Counted from the first letter of the stretch, positions 1 to 8,944 are shown. The stretch: 64,000 bases of DNA from Alphaproteobacteria bacterium (GCA_016869215.1 VGEP01000016.1:34861-98860); one strand, 5' to 3'. Notes: generated by a model not told the origin, from the letters alone. A program made the numbers and translations.

Positions 1-129
1 AGCCGCGAGCGGGTCATCGCCTGCTTCCGGGACAATCTCGACGACCTGTCCGCGCTGTGCCGCCAGGTCATGCTCCGCTACAACAAGCCCGCCCCGCGGG
101 CCCGCAAGCGGATGACCAACGCGCCTTAA
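1..129 (+). CDS. C-terminal end of an unidentified protein (partial)
   Basis: An open frame enters from the left edge of the window and ends at a TAA stop, giving 42 residues. They are rich in Arg and Lys and close with RARKRMTNAP. I do not recognise the family. The frame has the codon usage of the surrounding GC-rich genes and ends cleanly, so it is probably the 3' end of a real gene rather than chance. The start and most of the protein lie outside the window. Confidence 0.45.
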   Translation, partial: SRERVIACFRDNLDDLSALCRQVMLRYNKPAPRARKRMTNAP

Positions 130-164
130 CGACCGCGTCTGGCCTTCGTTAAAGAAAAATTGTC

Positions 165-214
165 CCGCCGCGCGCCGTTTTGCAGCGCGGCGGTTGCCAA
201 TTAACGCAACCGCC
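165..214 (+). promoter_or_regulatory. Two overlapping, mutually exclusive hairpins in the metY leader
   Basis: A 9-bp perfect stem pairs 165-173 with 185-193. A second 9-bp perfect stem pairs 189-197 with 206-214. Bases 189-193 (GGCGG) belong to both stems, so only one can form at a time. A weaker GGGTT/AACCC hairpin follows near 239-255. The arrangement lies about 95 bp upstream of metY. It resembles an attenuator or riboswitch expression platform, but no known SAM riboswitch consensus was recognised. The regulatory role is inference. Confidence 0.4.
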
Positions 215-308
215 CGTTCGCGCCTTGACGCACCCCGGGGGTTCGATAAACCCGCCCGGCTGGGCGCATTACCGCGCAAGGACCAGGACGAGCTTAAGGG
301 ACGAACCG

Positions 309-1589
309 ATGACCGAACGCACGCCAGGTTTCTCCACGCTTGCGATCCACGCCGGCGCGCAGCCCGACCCGACCACCGGCGCGCGCGCGACGCCGATCTA
401 CCAGACCACGTCGTTCGTGTTCGACGACGTCGATCACGCCGCCTCGCTGTTCGGCCTGCAGGCGTTCGGCAACATCTACACGCGCATCGGCAATCCCACG
501 AACGCCGTGCTGGAGGAGCGGGTCGCTGCGCTCGAAGGCGGCACCGCGGGACTCGCGGTCGCGTCCGGCCACGCCGCGCAGGTCCTGGTGTTCCATTGCA
601 TGATGAAGCCCGGCGACGAGTTCGTCGCGGGCAAGAAGCTCTACGGCGGCTCGATCAACCAGTTCAACCACTCGTTCAAGAACTTCGGCTGGAACGTGGT
701 GTGGGCCGACACCGACGACCTCGCAAGCTTCGAGCGCGCGATCACGCCCAAGACCAAGGCGATCTTCATCGAGTCGATCGCCAACCCCGGCGGCGCCGTC
801 ACCGACATCGAGGCCATCGCCAACATCGCGCGCCGCGCCGGCGTGCCGCTGGTCGTCGACAACACGCTCGCCACGCCCTACCTCTGCAAGCCGATCGACT
901 ACGGCGCGGACGTGGTGGTGCATTCGCTGACCAAGTTTCTCGGCGGCCACGGCAACTCCATCGGCGGCATGATCGTCGACGGCGGCACCTTCAACTGGTC
1001 GCGCGAGGGCCGCTATCCGATGCTGTCGGAGCCGCGCCCGGAGTATCAGGGCATCGTGCTGCACGAGACCTTCGGCAACTTCGCCTTCGCCATCGCCTGC
1101 CGCGTGCTGAGCCTGCGCGACATCGGCCCGGCGCTGTCGCCGTTCAACGCCTTCCTGATCCTCACGGGCATCGAGACGCTGCCGCTGCGCATCCAGCGCC
1201 ATTGCGACAGCGCCGTGGCCGTGGCCGAATGGCTCGCGAAGCACCCGAGCGTCGCCTGGGTGAGCTACGCCGGCCTGCCCGGCGACCGCTACCACAACCT
1301 CGCCAAGAAATATGCGCCCAAGGGCGCGGGCGCGGTGTTCACCTTCGGGCTCAAGGGCGGCTTCGACGCCGGCGTGAAGCTCGTGTCCAACGTCAAGCTG
1401 TTCTCGCACCTCGCCAACATCGGCGACACGCGCTCGCTGATCATCCACCCGGCTTCGACCACGCACCGGCAATTGTCCGACGCGCAGAAGGTCCAGGCCG
1501 GCGCCGGCCCCGACGTGGTGCGGCTGTCGATCGGGCTGGAGGACGTGGCGGATATTATTGCGGATCTGGAGCAGGGATTGGCGGCGTAG
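309..1589 (+). CDS. metY: O-acetylhomoserine sulfhydrylase (PLP-dependent)
   Basis: Encodes 426 residues of the Cys/Met-metabolism PLP enzyme family. Such enzymes convert O-acetyl- or O-succinylhomoserine plus sulfide or methanethiol to homocysteine or methionine in the cytoplasm. The PLP lysine is expected at Lys209 in SLTKFLGG. The substrate-site segment YTRIGNPT lies near residues 57-64 and the VVDNTLATPY segment near 182-191. The ATG at 309 is chosen because AAGGGA sits 7 nt upstream and the family alignment begins about there; an in-frame extension to 180 runs through the leader hairpins and is unlikely. The length is typical. Specificity for acetyl versus succinyl homoserine (metY versus metZ) cannot be settled by eye. 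The upstream hairpins could regulate it. Confidence 0.9.
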   Translation: MTERTPGFSTLAIHAGAQPDPTTGARATPIYQTTSFVFDDVDHAASLFGLQAFGNIYTRIGNPTNAVLEERVAALEGGTAGLAVASGHAAQVLVFHCMMKPGDEFVAGKKLYGGSINQFNHSFKNFGWNVVWADTDDLASFERAITPKTKAIFIESIANPGGAVTDIEAIANIARRAGVPLVVDNTLATPYLCKPIDYGADVVVHSLTKFLGGHGNSIGGMIVDGGTFNWSREGRYPMLSEPRPEYQGIVLHETFGNFAFAIACRVLSLRDIGPALSPFNAFLILTGIETLPLRIQRHCDSAVAVAEWLAKHPSVAWVSYAGLPGDRYHNLAKKYAPKGAGAVFTFGLKGGFDAGVKLVSNVKLFSHLANIGDTRSLIIHPASTTHRQLSDAQKVQAGAGPDVVRLSIGLEDVADIIADLEQGLAA

Positions 1590-1715
1590 CGCAAACTGAA
1601 GCTTGAATATCGACTTCAGCTCCTGCCCTGTCGCCGATACAGCCTCGTGCGCGGCCTATAAATCCGGCCTCCGGTGTGATAGATATCTACTGATTGAACC
1701 GTAGAGATTTCTGTC

Positions 1716-1964
1716 ATGGCCCATGCACAATCCGATACGGCAATCGACAGGATCACCATCGATCCGGATGTCTGCAACGGCAAGCCTGTGGTCAGGGGCC
1801 TGCGCATCACGGTCGAGAGCATTCTGGACTATCTCAGCGCGGGCGAAGCGCCCGAGACAATCCTGCGCCAGCACCCGATGCTGGAGCCTGAGGACATTTC
1901 GGCCTGCCTGGCTTTTGCAAGCCGGCTGATGGGCCGCCGATACAGCGTCAAAGAAACGGCCTGA
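1716..1964 (+). CDS. DUF433 family protein, probable antitoxin
   Basis: Encodes 82 residues with the DUF433 pattern: ITIDPDVCNGKPVVRGLRIT near the N-terminus, then a helix-turn-helix-like segment around LDYLSAGEAPETILRQHP. DUF433 proteins are often encoded just upstream of a DUF5615 or PIN-like protein and are presumed DNA-binding antitoxins. Here the stop codon overlaps the next gene's ATG (TGATG), so the two are translationally coupled. The antitoxin role is inferred from family and context. Nothing in the 126 bp upstream was recognised as a promoter. Confidence 0.8.
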   Translation: MAHAQSDTAIDRITIDPDVCNGKPVVRGLRITVESILDYLSAGEAPETILRQHPMLEPEDISACLAFASRLMGRRYSVKETA

Positions 1965-2305
1965 TGGCCCGTTATCTGATCGATGCCAATCTGCCGCGTT
2001 GGTTCTCGCCCTGGTCCGGCAGCGACTATGAATTCATCCACGATATTGGTCAGGCCTGGACCGACAGCCGAATTTGGCAGTATGCCGCGGCCAACGCGCT
2101 GACCATCGTTACGAAAGATGCGGATTTTTCCGACCGCGTTCTTACCAGTTCCAGCGGACCGCACGTCATTCACATCCGGGTCGGCAATCTCACCATCGGC
2201 GACCTTCACCGCTATCTTTCGAACGTCTGGACGGACGTTTGCCTGGCGAGCGAGAACTGCCGCCTCGTGCAAGTTTACCGGGACCGGATCGAAGCCATCG
2301 AGTGA
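1964..2305 (+). CDS. DUF5615 PIN-like protein, probable toxin
   Basis: Encodes 113 residues. The start YLIDANLPRW carries an early acidic residue of PIN-like folds, and TKDADFSDR in the middle carries further acidic residues, both as in DUF5615. These proteins are considered VapC-like nucleases paired with DUF433. The ATG overlaps the DUF433 stop by one base. Nuclease activity and toxicity are inference. The gene is complete with no visible damage, and is followed by about 600 bp without a convincing gene. Confidence 0.78.
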   Translation: MARYLIDANLPRWFSPWSGSDYEFIHDIGQAWTDSRIWQYAAANALTIVTKDADFSDRVLTSSSGPHVIHIRVGNLTIGDLHRYLSNVWTDVCLASENCRLVQVYRDRIEAIE

Positions 2306-2459
2306 AAGCCGCGCTTTCGCGCGCCGCAAGCCTTTCAAGGCAAAGCGGAATAGGTTCGCAGACAAAACTTATCCCCGCTTCTGAATCCGGTCTTACAATT
2401 CGCGCATCTTGCCCAGTCGCAGGCGTCGTCGATCGCGGCGTTCGAGGACAGAGCAAGGC

Positions 2460-2699
2460 GCGGCGGCCACATATTGCCGCCGCGGGTGGAGCGCCGGGAG
2501 GCGCCCAGGGTCCTCTGCGCCGGAGGACTCGTGCGTCTCGCCAGACGCACGGCCGGTCGCGCCAGACCGGTCGGGGAGCTCCCGACAGTAGCTCCCCGGG
2601 CGCCTTCCCGGCGCTCCATCCCCTCATGTCGAGGGGCAACGGAGAACAGGGAGACGGGCCAGCCGGGCGCCCGAAAACAAAGCTCCGGCCCTGCGGAGC
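2460..2699. repeat. Array of nine or more consecutive short hairpins in a gene-free stretch
   Basis: The interval 2306-2905 has no convincing gene; open frames in it lack family features. Inside it is a run of adjacent inverted repeats: 2460-2467/2476-2483 (8 bp), 2491-2495/2500-2504, 2510-2515/2523-2528, 2531-2538/2543-2550 (8 bp, loop CGCC), 2553-2558/2565-2570, 2573-2580/2590-2597 (8 bp), 2600-2604/2610-2614, 2620-2625/2631-2636 and 2682-2686/2695-2699, plus a 10-bp palindrome at 2664-2673. The stems differ in sequence but are spaced almost end to end. I suspect a dispersed extragenic repeat family; a structured RNA is also possible. Confidence 0.7.
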
Positions 2700-2905
2700 G
2701 TTGGCTTGGAACACAACCGGCAAGAGCATGGAATTTTCACGCGCCTCCGGGCGTCATTGCGCCGCAGCGTGCGCGGAGGCGCCGCACGCAGCCATGGCGT
2801 CTGCGCATATCTCGCCATGCTAGGTTTCCCGCATTCGCGCCGGAAACCATCCGGCAGCGGCTTCGCTGTCGCTTAAGCGGGGCGGTTTCGACTGAGGGAG
2901 ATGAG

Positions 2906-3880
2906 ATGATGTCGTTTCGAAAACTCGCGCTCGCGTCCGCGCTGACGCTCGGCTTCGCCGGCGCCGCGTCCGCGCAGACCATGGGGATCGCGACCAACCC
3001 GCAGGGTTCGCTGTACTACGCGGTCGGCTCGGCGGTGTCGCAAGTCGTGTCCAACAAGACCAAGCACCAGCTCCGGGTGCAGCCCATGGGCGGCTCGTCG
3101 ACCTACGTGCCGACGATCAACCAGGGCCAGATCGAGTTCGGCCTGCTGAACGTGATCGATCCGGCGTTCGCCTGGGACGGCGTCGAGAACTTCAAGGGTC
3201 AGCCGCCGGCGAAGAACCTGCGCCTGGTCGCGACGATCTTCCAGCTGCCGATCGGCATCGCGGTGCTCGACAACTCGAAGTTCAAGACGCTGGCCGATCT
3301 CAAGGGCGCGAGCATGCCGTCGGAATTCACCGCGCAGAGCACGATCCGTTTCGTGCAGGACGCGGTGCTGGCGAACGCCGGCCTGTCGAGCAAGGACATG
3401 AAAGGCGTGCCGGCGCGCGACTACGTGCAGGGCATGCGGATGCTCGGCGAAAAGCGCGTGGACGCCGCGCTGATGGGCGTCGGCGCGGCGCAGGCGCAGG
3501 AGGTTCATGCCAAGCTCAAGAGCGACGGCGGCATCCGGTTCCTCGATCTGGTTGACACGCCGGATGCGCGCAAGCGCATGGCGGCGATCATGCCGGCCTA
3601 TCCCTACAAGCAGGCGCCCTCGCCCGCGATTCCGGGCGTCAAGGACGGCGGCGCGATGCTGATGACCTACAGCGCCTTCATCGTGTCGAGCAGCCACGTC
3701 AAGGACGACGTGGTCTACGACATCGTGAAGACCGTCCACGCCAGCGCGAAGGAACTCGCGGAGTCGCACGGCTCGCTGCGGCGTTTCAATCCCGCCAAGA
3801 TGTCGGAAAACCACAAGGTCGAGTGGCACCCCGGCGCGATCAAGTTCTACAAGGAAATCGGCCAGTGGCCGCCGAAGTGA
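2906..3880 (+). CDS. TAXI-family TRAP transporter solute receptor (first)
   Basis: Encodes 324 residues. A signal peptide of about 23 residues ends ASAQT, so the mature protein is periplasmic. The body matches TRAP receptors of the TAXI type: GIATNPQGSLYYAVGSAVSQ near the start, PMGGSSTYVPTINQGQIEFGL, and a C-terminal helix region. TAXI receptors deliver small carboxylates or amino acids to a fused TRAP permease. ATG 2906 is preceded by GAGGGAG at good spacing; ATG 2909 is a second option. The gene converges on the fused permease at 3983-5908, with a shared terminator between. The substrate is unknown. Confidence 0.87.
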   Translation: MMSFRKLALASALTLGFAGAASAQTMGIATNPQGSLYYAVGSAVSQVVSNKTKHQLRVQPMGGSSTYVPTINQGQIEFGLLNVIDPAFAWDGVENFKGQPPAKNLRLVATIFQLPIGIAVLDNSKFKTLADLKGASMPSEFTAQSTIRFVQDAVLANAGLSSKDMKGVPARDYVQGMRMLGEKRVDAALMGVGAAQAQEVHAKLKSDGGIRFLDLVDTPDARKRMAAIMPAYPYKQAPSPAIPGVKDGGAMLMTYSAFIVSSSHVKDDVVYDIVKTVHASAKELAESHGSLRRFNPAKMSENHKVEWHPGAIKFYKEIGQWPPK

Positions 3881-3921
3881 CCGGTGCGTCGCCGCGCTGA
3901 GCGGCGGATTGAAAAACGACA

Positions 3922-3951
3922 AGCCCCGCACGGTCCGCCGTGCGGGGCTTT
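3922..3951. terminator. Bidirectional intrinsic terminator between convergent TRAP genes
   Basis: A 12-bp perfect stem (3922-3933 with 3938-3949) has a 4-nt TCCG loop. An A-rich stretch lies on the left (GAAAAACGAC) and TT on the right. It can end transcription of the receptor on the plus strand and the permease on the minus strand. Confidence 0.85.
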
Positions 3952-3982
3952 GCATTGCGCGTCCGAACGGGCGTTTCCGCGG

Positions 3983-5908
3983 CTACGCCGGTGCCGGCGT
4001 CCGCTTGACGCTGCGGTACTCGTAGCCCAGCAGCAGAATTCCGAGCACCGCGCCCGCGGCGTCGATGAAGCCGCCGGCGCCGATCGCGGTGTCCGGAAAT
4101 ATCGTCATCATGCCGGCCACCAGCATGAGCGCCTTCTTGCCCAGCGTCAGCGGCCGCACGAAATAGCCCGCGAACGCGACCGAGATGATGTAGACGCCGA
4201 ACGACGCGGTCACGATGTTCATCGCGATGTGCAGCGGATCGCCCTTCATGATCAGCGTCGGCGACAGCACGAACATGAACGGAATGATGTAGGCGACCCA
4301 GCCGAGCCGCATCGCCTGAAATCCCGTGGACATCGCGTTGGCGCCGCTGATCGTCGAAGCCGCGAACGAGGCGAGCGCGACCGGCGGCGTGATCATCGAC
4401 ATCATGCCGAAGTAGAAGATGAACATGTGGGCTGCGAGCGGATCGGCGCCGGCCTTGGTGATCGCGGGCGCGACCAGCGTGGCGAGCAGGATGTAGACGC
4501 CCGAGGTCGGCATCCCCATGCCCAGAACGATGCAGACCACGGCCGATATGGCGAGCAGCAGATAGAGGCTGCCCGCTCCGATCTGCACCAGCACCAGCGT
4601 CAGCGTGAACCCGAGCCCGGTCAGGTTGAGCACGCCGATCACGAAGCCCGCGCCGCCCAGGATCATGAACAGCTCGATCATGGTCGAGCCGGTGTCGGAG
4701 AAGCTTCTCGCCAGGTCCTTCAAGCTCAGCCGCGAGCCCTTGTACGAGAACAGCATGCCGAGCACGACAATCGACAGGCAGGCGTAGATCGCCGCGATCT
4801 CGGCATCCTCGTTCCATTGAAACAGCGCAAACAGCAGCACGACGAACGGCACCAGGAAGTGCCAGCCCTGCCTGAGCACGTCGCGCGGCCGCTCCAGCGC
4901 GTCCTCCACCGGAACGATCGTCTCGCGCGCGGCGACCAGATCGACCTGAATGAAGGTCGCGAAGTAGTAGAGGATCGCGGGCACCAGCGCGGCCAGCATG
5001 ATGCTGCGGTAGGGAAGCTCCAGAAACTCGGCCATCAGGAACGCGGCCGCGCCCATGACCGGCGGCATGAGCTGGCCGCCGGTCGAGGCCACGGCCTCGA
5101 TCGCGCCGGCGTCGCGCGCCGAATAGCCCGAGCGCTTCATCATCGGAATGGTGATGATGCCGGTGGAGGCGACGTTGGATACGGCGCTGCCGGAGATCGA
5201 GCCGAACAGCGCCGAGGCCACGACCGCGACCTTGGCCGGCCCGCCGCGGCGGCGGCCCATCATGGCCATCGCGATGTCGGTGAAGAACTGCCCGCCGCCG
5301 GCCTTGAACAGCAGATTGCCCATCCAGATGAAGATCACCACGACCGTGGCGCCGACCGTGATCGGAGAGCCGAACAACGCGCTGGGATCGAACGACAGAT
5401 AGACCGGCAGCCAGTCGAGATCGACCGGCCGGGCCCGAAACTGACCGGGGATCAGGTGTCCGACCAGCGCATAGGCGAGGAACAGCACCACCACGACGAA
5501 CAGCGAATAGCCCGTGGTGCGCCGCAGGCCCTCCATGACGAAGGCCAGGACGATCACGCCGAGCACGACCACTTCCACGGTGCGGAACGGCAGTTCGATC
5601 AGCAGCCGGGAGTATTGCGCGGTGATCCACAGCAGCGCGCCGAGCCCGACCGCGGCCATGACCCAGTCGTACCAGGGCGCTGGTCGTGTATCCCCCTTGC
5701 GCGCCCGTACGCTGAGGAACATCGCCGCAATCGAAAGGCCCAGAACGGGCGCGAGAAACTGTTCGCGGTAGAATGCGTAGCCGAGGTAGCGCGGCAGATC
5801 GAGCACCCACAACAGGCAAGCGGCGGTCAAGGTGCCGTTCGCAAGGGCTGCGAGGCGGTATGCCGGATCGAATTGCCGTGCTGGGCCGGGCGCCGTCTCG
5901 TCGTTCAT
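3983..5908 (-). CDS. Fused TRAP transporter permease (4TM/12TM)
   Basis: Encodes 641 residues with many hydrophobic segments. The small (DctQ-like) and large (DctM-like) TRAP membrane subunits are fused, as is usual for TAXI systems. Recognisable DctM features include GSISGSAVSNVASTG, GGQLMPPVMGAAAFLMAEF and GMGMPTSGVYILLATL. It is predicted to be a sodium- or proton-driven importer of organic acids in the inner membrane. The start (MNDETAPG) is chosen where the cytoplasmic N-terminus precedes the first membrane segment; a longer frame upstream runs through the promoter region. Receptors lie on both sides, one convergent and one divergent. Which receptor it serves is unknown. Confidence 0.88.
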   Translation of the reverse strand: MNDETAPGPARQFDPAYRLAALANGTLTAACLLWVLDLPRYLGYAFYREQFLAPVLGLSIAAMFLSVRARKGDTRPAPWYDWVMAAVGLGALLWITAQYSRLLIELPFRTVEVVVLGVIVLAFVMEGLRRTTGYSLFVVVVLFLAYALVGHLIPGQFRARPVDLDWLPVYLSFDPSALFGSPITVGATVVVIFIWMGNLLFKAGGGQFFTDIAMAMMGRRRGGPAKVAVVASALFGSISGSAVSNVASTGIITIPMMKRSGYSARDAGAIEAVASTGGQLMPPVMGAAAFLMAEFLELPYRSIMLAALVPAILYYFATFIQVDLVAARETIVPVEDALERPRDVLRQGWHFLVPFVVLLFALFQWNEDAEIAAIYACLSIVVLGMLFSYKGSRLSLKDLARSFSDTGSTMIELFMILGGAGFVIGVLNLTGLGFTLTLVLVQIGAGSLYLLLAISAVVCIVLGMGMPTSGVYILLATLVAPAITKAGADPLAAHMFIFYFGMMSMITPPVALASFAASTISGANAMSTGFQAMRLGWVAYIIPFMFVLSPTLIMKGDPLHIAMNIVTASFGVYIISVAFAGYFVRPLTLGKKALMLVAGMMTIFPDTAIGAGGFIDAAGAVLGILLLGYEYRSVKRTPAPA

Positions 5909-6131
5909 ATCGCTGCGGCCGCCCGATCCTTGCTGTTGCGGGACAGTGCCCCCGCGCGAGGCCGGACGTCGCCGTGCGGAGTGCGGCGCGAGGCTATGCA
6001 GACGCCACAGTCGAGGCAAGGTATTTGATCGCCGCAGGTACGCTGGAGCGATGCAAGCGGCTCGACACGCAATGCTTGCAGCGCATACACTCCGCGCCCC
6101 GATTGTGCAGGCCTGAGAACAGGGGCGTGCC

Positions 6132-7073
6132 GTGACGAAGATCCGAATTGCATTTCTTGCCGCAATGACAATGGCCACCATGACCAACGCAGCAGCCCAA
6201 ACCAAAGTCACGCTCGCCACCGCCACGCCCGGCGGCGGCTTCCCGTTCTTCGGCGACAACGCCGCAGCGGTCATCAACGAAACTGACAAGTCGCTGCTGG
6301 TGCAGACGATGAACACCAAGGGCAGCACCGAGAATATCGGCCTGCTCAACGGCCGCAAGGTCGACATCGCTCTGGTCGCGGGCGAGCCCGCCTACGAGGC
6401 GTTTCAGGCCATCGGGCAGACCAAGACCACGGCGCTGGTGATCCAGGCGATCTATTCCAACCCCGGCATGTTCGTGGTGCGCGGCGACAGCCCGGCGAAG
6501 ACCCTGCGCGACCTCGTCGGCAAGCCGATCGCCTGGGGCACGCGCGCATCGGGACTCACGCTGCTCGGCCGCTACGTCACCGACGGGCTCGGCCTCGACC
6601 GCGAGAAGGACTTCCAGGCGCACTATCTAGAGAAGGCCGGCGACGGCCCGGTGATGGTCGCCGACGGCCGCGTGGCTGCGCTGTGGGGCGGCGGCATCGG
6701 CTGGCCGGGCTTCACCGCGGTGATGAAGGCCGGCGGCCGCTTCATCGGGCTAACGGCGGACGAGGTGGCCAAGGTCACGGCCAAGCACAACTTCCTGAAG
6801 CCCATCACGGTGCCGGCCGGCTCATACGAGGGGCAGAAGGAGGCGGTCAATTCGGTCGGTTCGTGGAGCTACATTCTGGCGCGATCCGACCTGCCCGACG
6901 ACGTCGCCTATCGTCTCGCCAAGGCGCTGCACCAGGGCCACGGCGCGCTGGTCAAGCGGCTCGCGCAGGGCCGCGAAACCACGCCGCAGAGCACGGCGAT
7001 GGCCGCGCCGAGCCCGTCGCAAATCCATCCCGGCGTGCAGAAGTATCTGCGCGAAATCGGCGTGCTGCGCTGA
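6132..7073 (+). CDS. TAXI-family TRAP transporter solute receptor (second)
   Basis: Encodes 313 residues, beginning at a GTG with AGGGG about 6 nt upstream. The signal peptide ends near NAAAQT. The mature part shows TAXI features: TATPGGGFPFFGDNAAAVIN, NTKGSTENIGLLNGRKVDIALV, and a distal helix DDVAYRLAKALHQ. It is divergently transcribed from the fused permease across about 220 bp, which should hold both promoters. The sequence differs considerably from the receptor at 2906-3880, so the two probably bind different ligands and may share one permease. The ligand is unknown. Confidence 0.84.
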   Translation: MTKIRIAFLAAMTMATMTNAAAQTKVTLATATPGGGFPFFGDNAAAVINETDKSLLVQTMNTKGSTENIGLLNGRKVDIALVAGEPAYEAFQAIGQTKTTALVIQAIYSNPGMFVVRGDSPAKTLRDLVGKPIAWGTRASGLTLLGRYVTDGLGLDREKDFQAHYLEKAGDGPVMVADGRVAALWGGGIGWPGFTAVMKAGGRFIGLTADEVAKVTAKHNFLKPITVPAGSYEGQKEAVNSVGSWSYILARSDLPDDVAYRLAKALHQGHGALVKRLAQGRETTPQSTAMAAPSPSQIHPGVQKYLREIGVLR

Positions 7074-7079
7074 ACCTGC

Positions 7080-7829
7080 TCAGCTCTTCTTGAGCGTCCG
7101 GCTGACGTAGTCGCGCATGCGTTCGAGCGTCTCGGGCGCGGTCCAGATGTCGGTCGCCGCCGTATCGCCGCCCGCCCTCGCCACACGTTCGGCCACCGGC
7201 GCGCGAAGCTGGCCCTTGGTCATGGCGAATGCCCGCGGCGAAAGTGCCGCCATTTGTTCGGCGGCTGCGATCGCCCGGTCGCGTAGCGCCGAAGGCTCGG
7301 CCACTTCGTCGACCAGCCCGCGTGTCAGGGCCTGTTCGGCCGCAAACGTTGCCCCGCTCAGCACGCCGTCCGAGAAATACTGCGGCGCGGTCGCGTAGCG
7401 CATCACCTCGAACGCCAGCGGCGGGAACGGCACGCCGACCAGCAGTTCCGTCACGCCGATGCGTCCGCCGTCGCGCGCGGCGATCCGCCGGTCGGCGCAG
7501 CAGGCCAGCACGCAGCCGCCCGCGATGGCATGGCCGTTGATCGCGGCGACCACGGGCTTGGCGTGAAAAAACACGGCCTGATAGAGCCGGTGCAGCGCAG
7601 GCAGGAACGCACGCACGTAGTCCACACCACCCTCGCTCAGACGCAGCAGATCGACGCCCGCCGAGAACATCCGGCCCTGCCCGGTCAGAACCACTGCGCG
7701 CGCGGACGATTTCTCGATCGACTCGAAGTGCGCGGCAATGGACTCGCAAAACTCGATGTCGAGCGCATTGGCCTTGCCGTGAACCAGTGTGACGACGGCG
7801 ATATCGCCGTGACGGTCGAGCTGAATCAT
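7080..7829 (-). CDS. Enoyl-CoA hydratase/isomerase family protein
   Basis: Encodes 249 residues of the crotonase fold. The oxyanion-hole segments are [12 protein letters not shown] near residue 50 and [12 protein letters not shown] near residue 98. The position that usually carries the second catalytic glutamate reads [10 protein letters not shown], so it may not be a standard hydratase. The start codon overlaps the ctaA stop by 4 bp (ATGA), so the two genes are co-translated even though no metabolic link is obvious. The substrate is unknown. Confidence 0.82.
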   Translation of the reverse strand: MIQLDRHGDIAVVTLVHGKANALDIEFCESIAAHFESIEKSSARAVVLTGQGRMFSAGVDLLRLSEGGVDYVRAFLPALHRLYQAVFFHAKPVVAAINGHAIAGGCVLACCADRRIAARDGGRIGVTELLVGVPFPPLAFEVMRYATAPQYFSDGVLSGATFAAEQALTRGLVDEVAEPSALRDRAIAAAEQMAALSPRAFAMTKGQLRAPVAERVARAGGDTAATDIWTAPETLERMRDYVSRTLKKS

Positions 7830-8944
7830 GACGTTCCCCGCGGCAATACAATCTCATGAGTAGACTCGGTATCGGGCGCGCGGCGCGGCCACAGCCGTTC
7901 GGCATGCACGACTGCGATGCTGAGCACGACAATGGCCATCGCCTGATGCAGCAACGCAAGCGGCAGCGGCGACTGGTGCAGCAGCGTGACGATTCCGATC
8001 CCGGCCTGCAAGGTCATGGCGCAGGCGAGCGCCACGGCGCCGTTGAACGCCGCGCCGCCGCTGCGCGTTCGAACGACGTCGAAGGCATGCCAGATCGCCA
8101 GCAGCCACAGCAGATAGGCGAACATGCGATGATTGAACTGAACCGTCAGCGCATTCTCGAACAGATTGCGCCACAGCGGCGTGTTGAACCAGAGCCGCTC
8201 GGCTGCGGGAACGAGCGCGCCGTCGATCAATGGCCAAGTATTGTAGATCAGCCCCGCGTCGAGCCCCGCGACCAACGCGCCGAGGTAGATCTGCGCCAGC
8301 GTCAGCACGACCAGCGCCATGGCGGACACACGAATGCGCCGCGGCACAAGCTGCGGCGCGCCGGCGCCGATTTCGCGGGCGGTCCACAGGATCGCGGCGT
8401 AGATCGCGCAGGCAAGCGTGAGGTGGAATCCGAGCCGGTATTGCGACACGCTGACCCGTTCGGTCAGCCCGGAAGACACCATCCACCAACCGACCGCACC
8501 GAGCAGAGCGCCGCCGCCGAACAGCGCCCATAGGCGCAGGCGCAGCCGCGGCTCGATCCATCCGCGCCAGAGGAAAAACAGGAACGGCAGCAGGAAGGCC
8601 GCGCCGACCAGCCGCGCCAGGAAGCGGTGCGACCATTCCCACCAGAAGATGGTTTTGAATTGCTCCAGGCTCATGCCGCGGTTGAGTTCGCGGTATTGCG
8701 GGATCTGCTTGTACTTGGCGAACTCGGCTTGCCAGCTTTGCTCCGACAGCGGCGGCAGCGCCCCGGTCACCGGCCGCCATTCCACGATCGAAAGTCCGGA
8801 CTCGGTGAGCCGGGTCGCGCCGCCGACCACGAGCGTAACCACCATCAGCGCCGCCACGGCATAGAGCCAGGCGCGGACGGCGCCGGAACGAACGGTTGCG
8901 GGATCGGTGTGCGTCATCGTGCTTGCAGGCAATGCCGGGGACAT
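7826..8944 (-). CDS. ctaA: Heme A synthase (COX15/CtaA)
   Basis: Encodes about 372 residues with eight predicted membrane segments. The family hallmark [15 protein letters not shown] follows the first helix. Later heme-ligand histidines appear in [33 protein letters not shown] and LLHQ. It oxidises heme O to heme A for aa3-type cytochrome oxidase in the inner membrane. The ATG at 8944 has GGCAGGAC upstream; ATG 8917 (MTHTDPAT) is a shorter alternative and 8971 a longer one. The last 4 bp overlap the crotonase gene. No other cytochrome oxidase genes are nearby. Confidence 0.9.
   Translation of the reverse strand: MSPALPASTMTHTDPATVRSGAVRAWLYAVAALMVVTLVVGGATRLTESGLSIVEWRPVTGALPPLSEQSWQAEFAKYKQIPQYRELNRGMSLEQFKTIFWWEWSHRFLARLVGAAFLLPFLFFLWRGWIEPRLRLRLWALFGGGALLGAVGWWMVSSGLTERVSVSQYRLGFHLTLACAIYAAILWTAREIGAGAPQLVPRRIRVSAMALVVLTLAQIYLGALVAGLDAGLIYNTWPLIDGALVPAAERLWFNTPLWRNLFENALTVQFNHRMFAYLLWLLAIWHAFDVVRTRSGGAAFNGAVALACAMTLQAGIGIVTLLHQSPLPLALLHQAMAIVVLSIAVVHAERLWPRRAPDTESTHEIVLPRGTS

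Noticed and set aside
130..308. SAM-II riboswitch upstream of metY
   Set aside because: SAM-II elements are common before metY in this class, but the conserved pseudoknot strings (such as GCTAAA) were not found. Only the overlapping hairpins are reported.
2460..2699. CRISPR array
   Set aside because: The hairpins differ in sequence and there are no repeat-spacer units of regular length.
2474..2905. Longer TAXI receptor start reading through the hairpin array
   Set aside because: It would bury the signal peptide; ATG 2906 has a clear ribosome site and directly precedes the signal sequence.
3884..6028. Long open frame on the plus strand opposite the TRAP permease
   Set aside because: Its translation is an Arg/His/Asp-rich string with no family features, an antisense shadow of the GC-rich permease gene.
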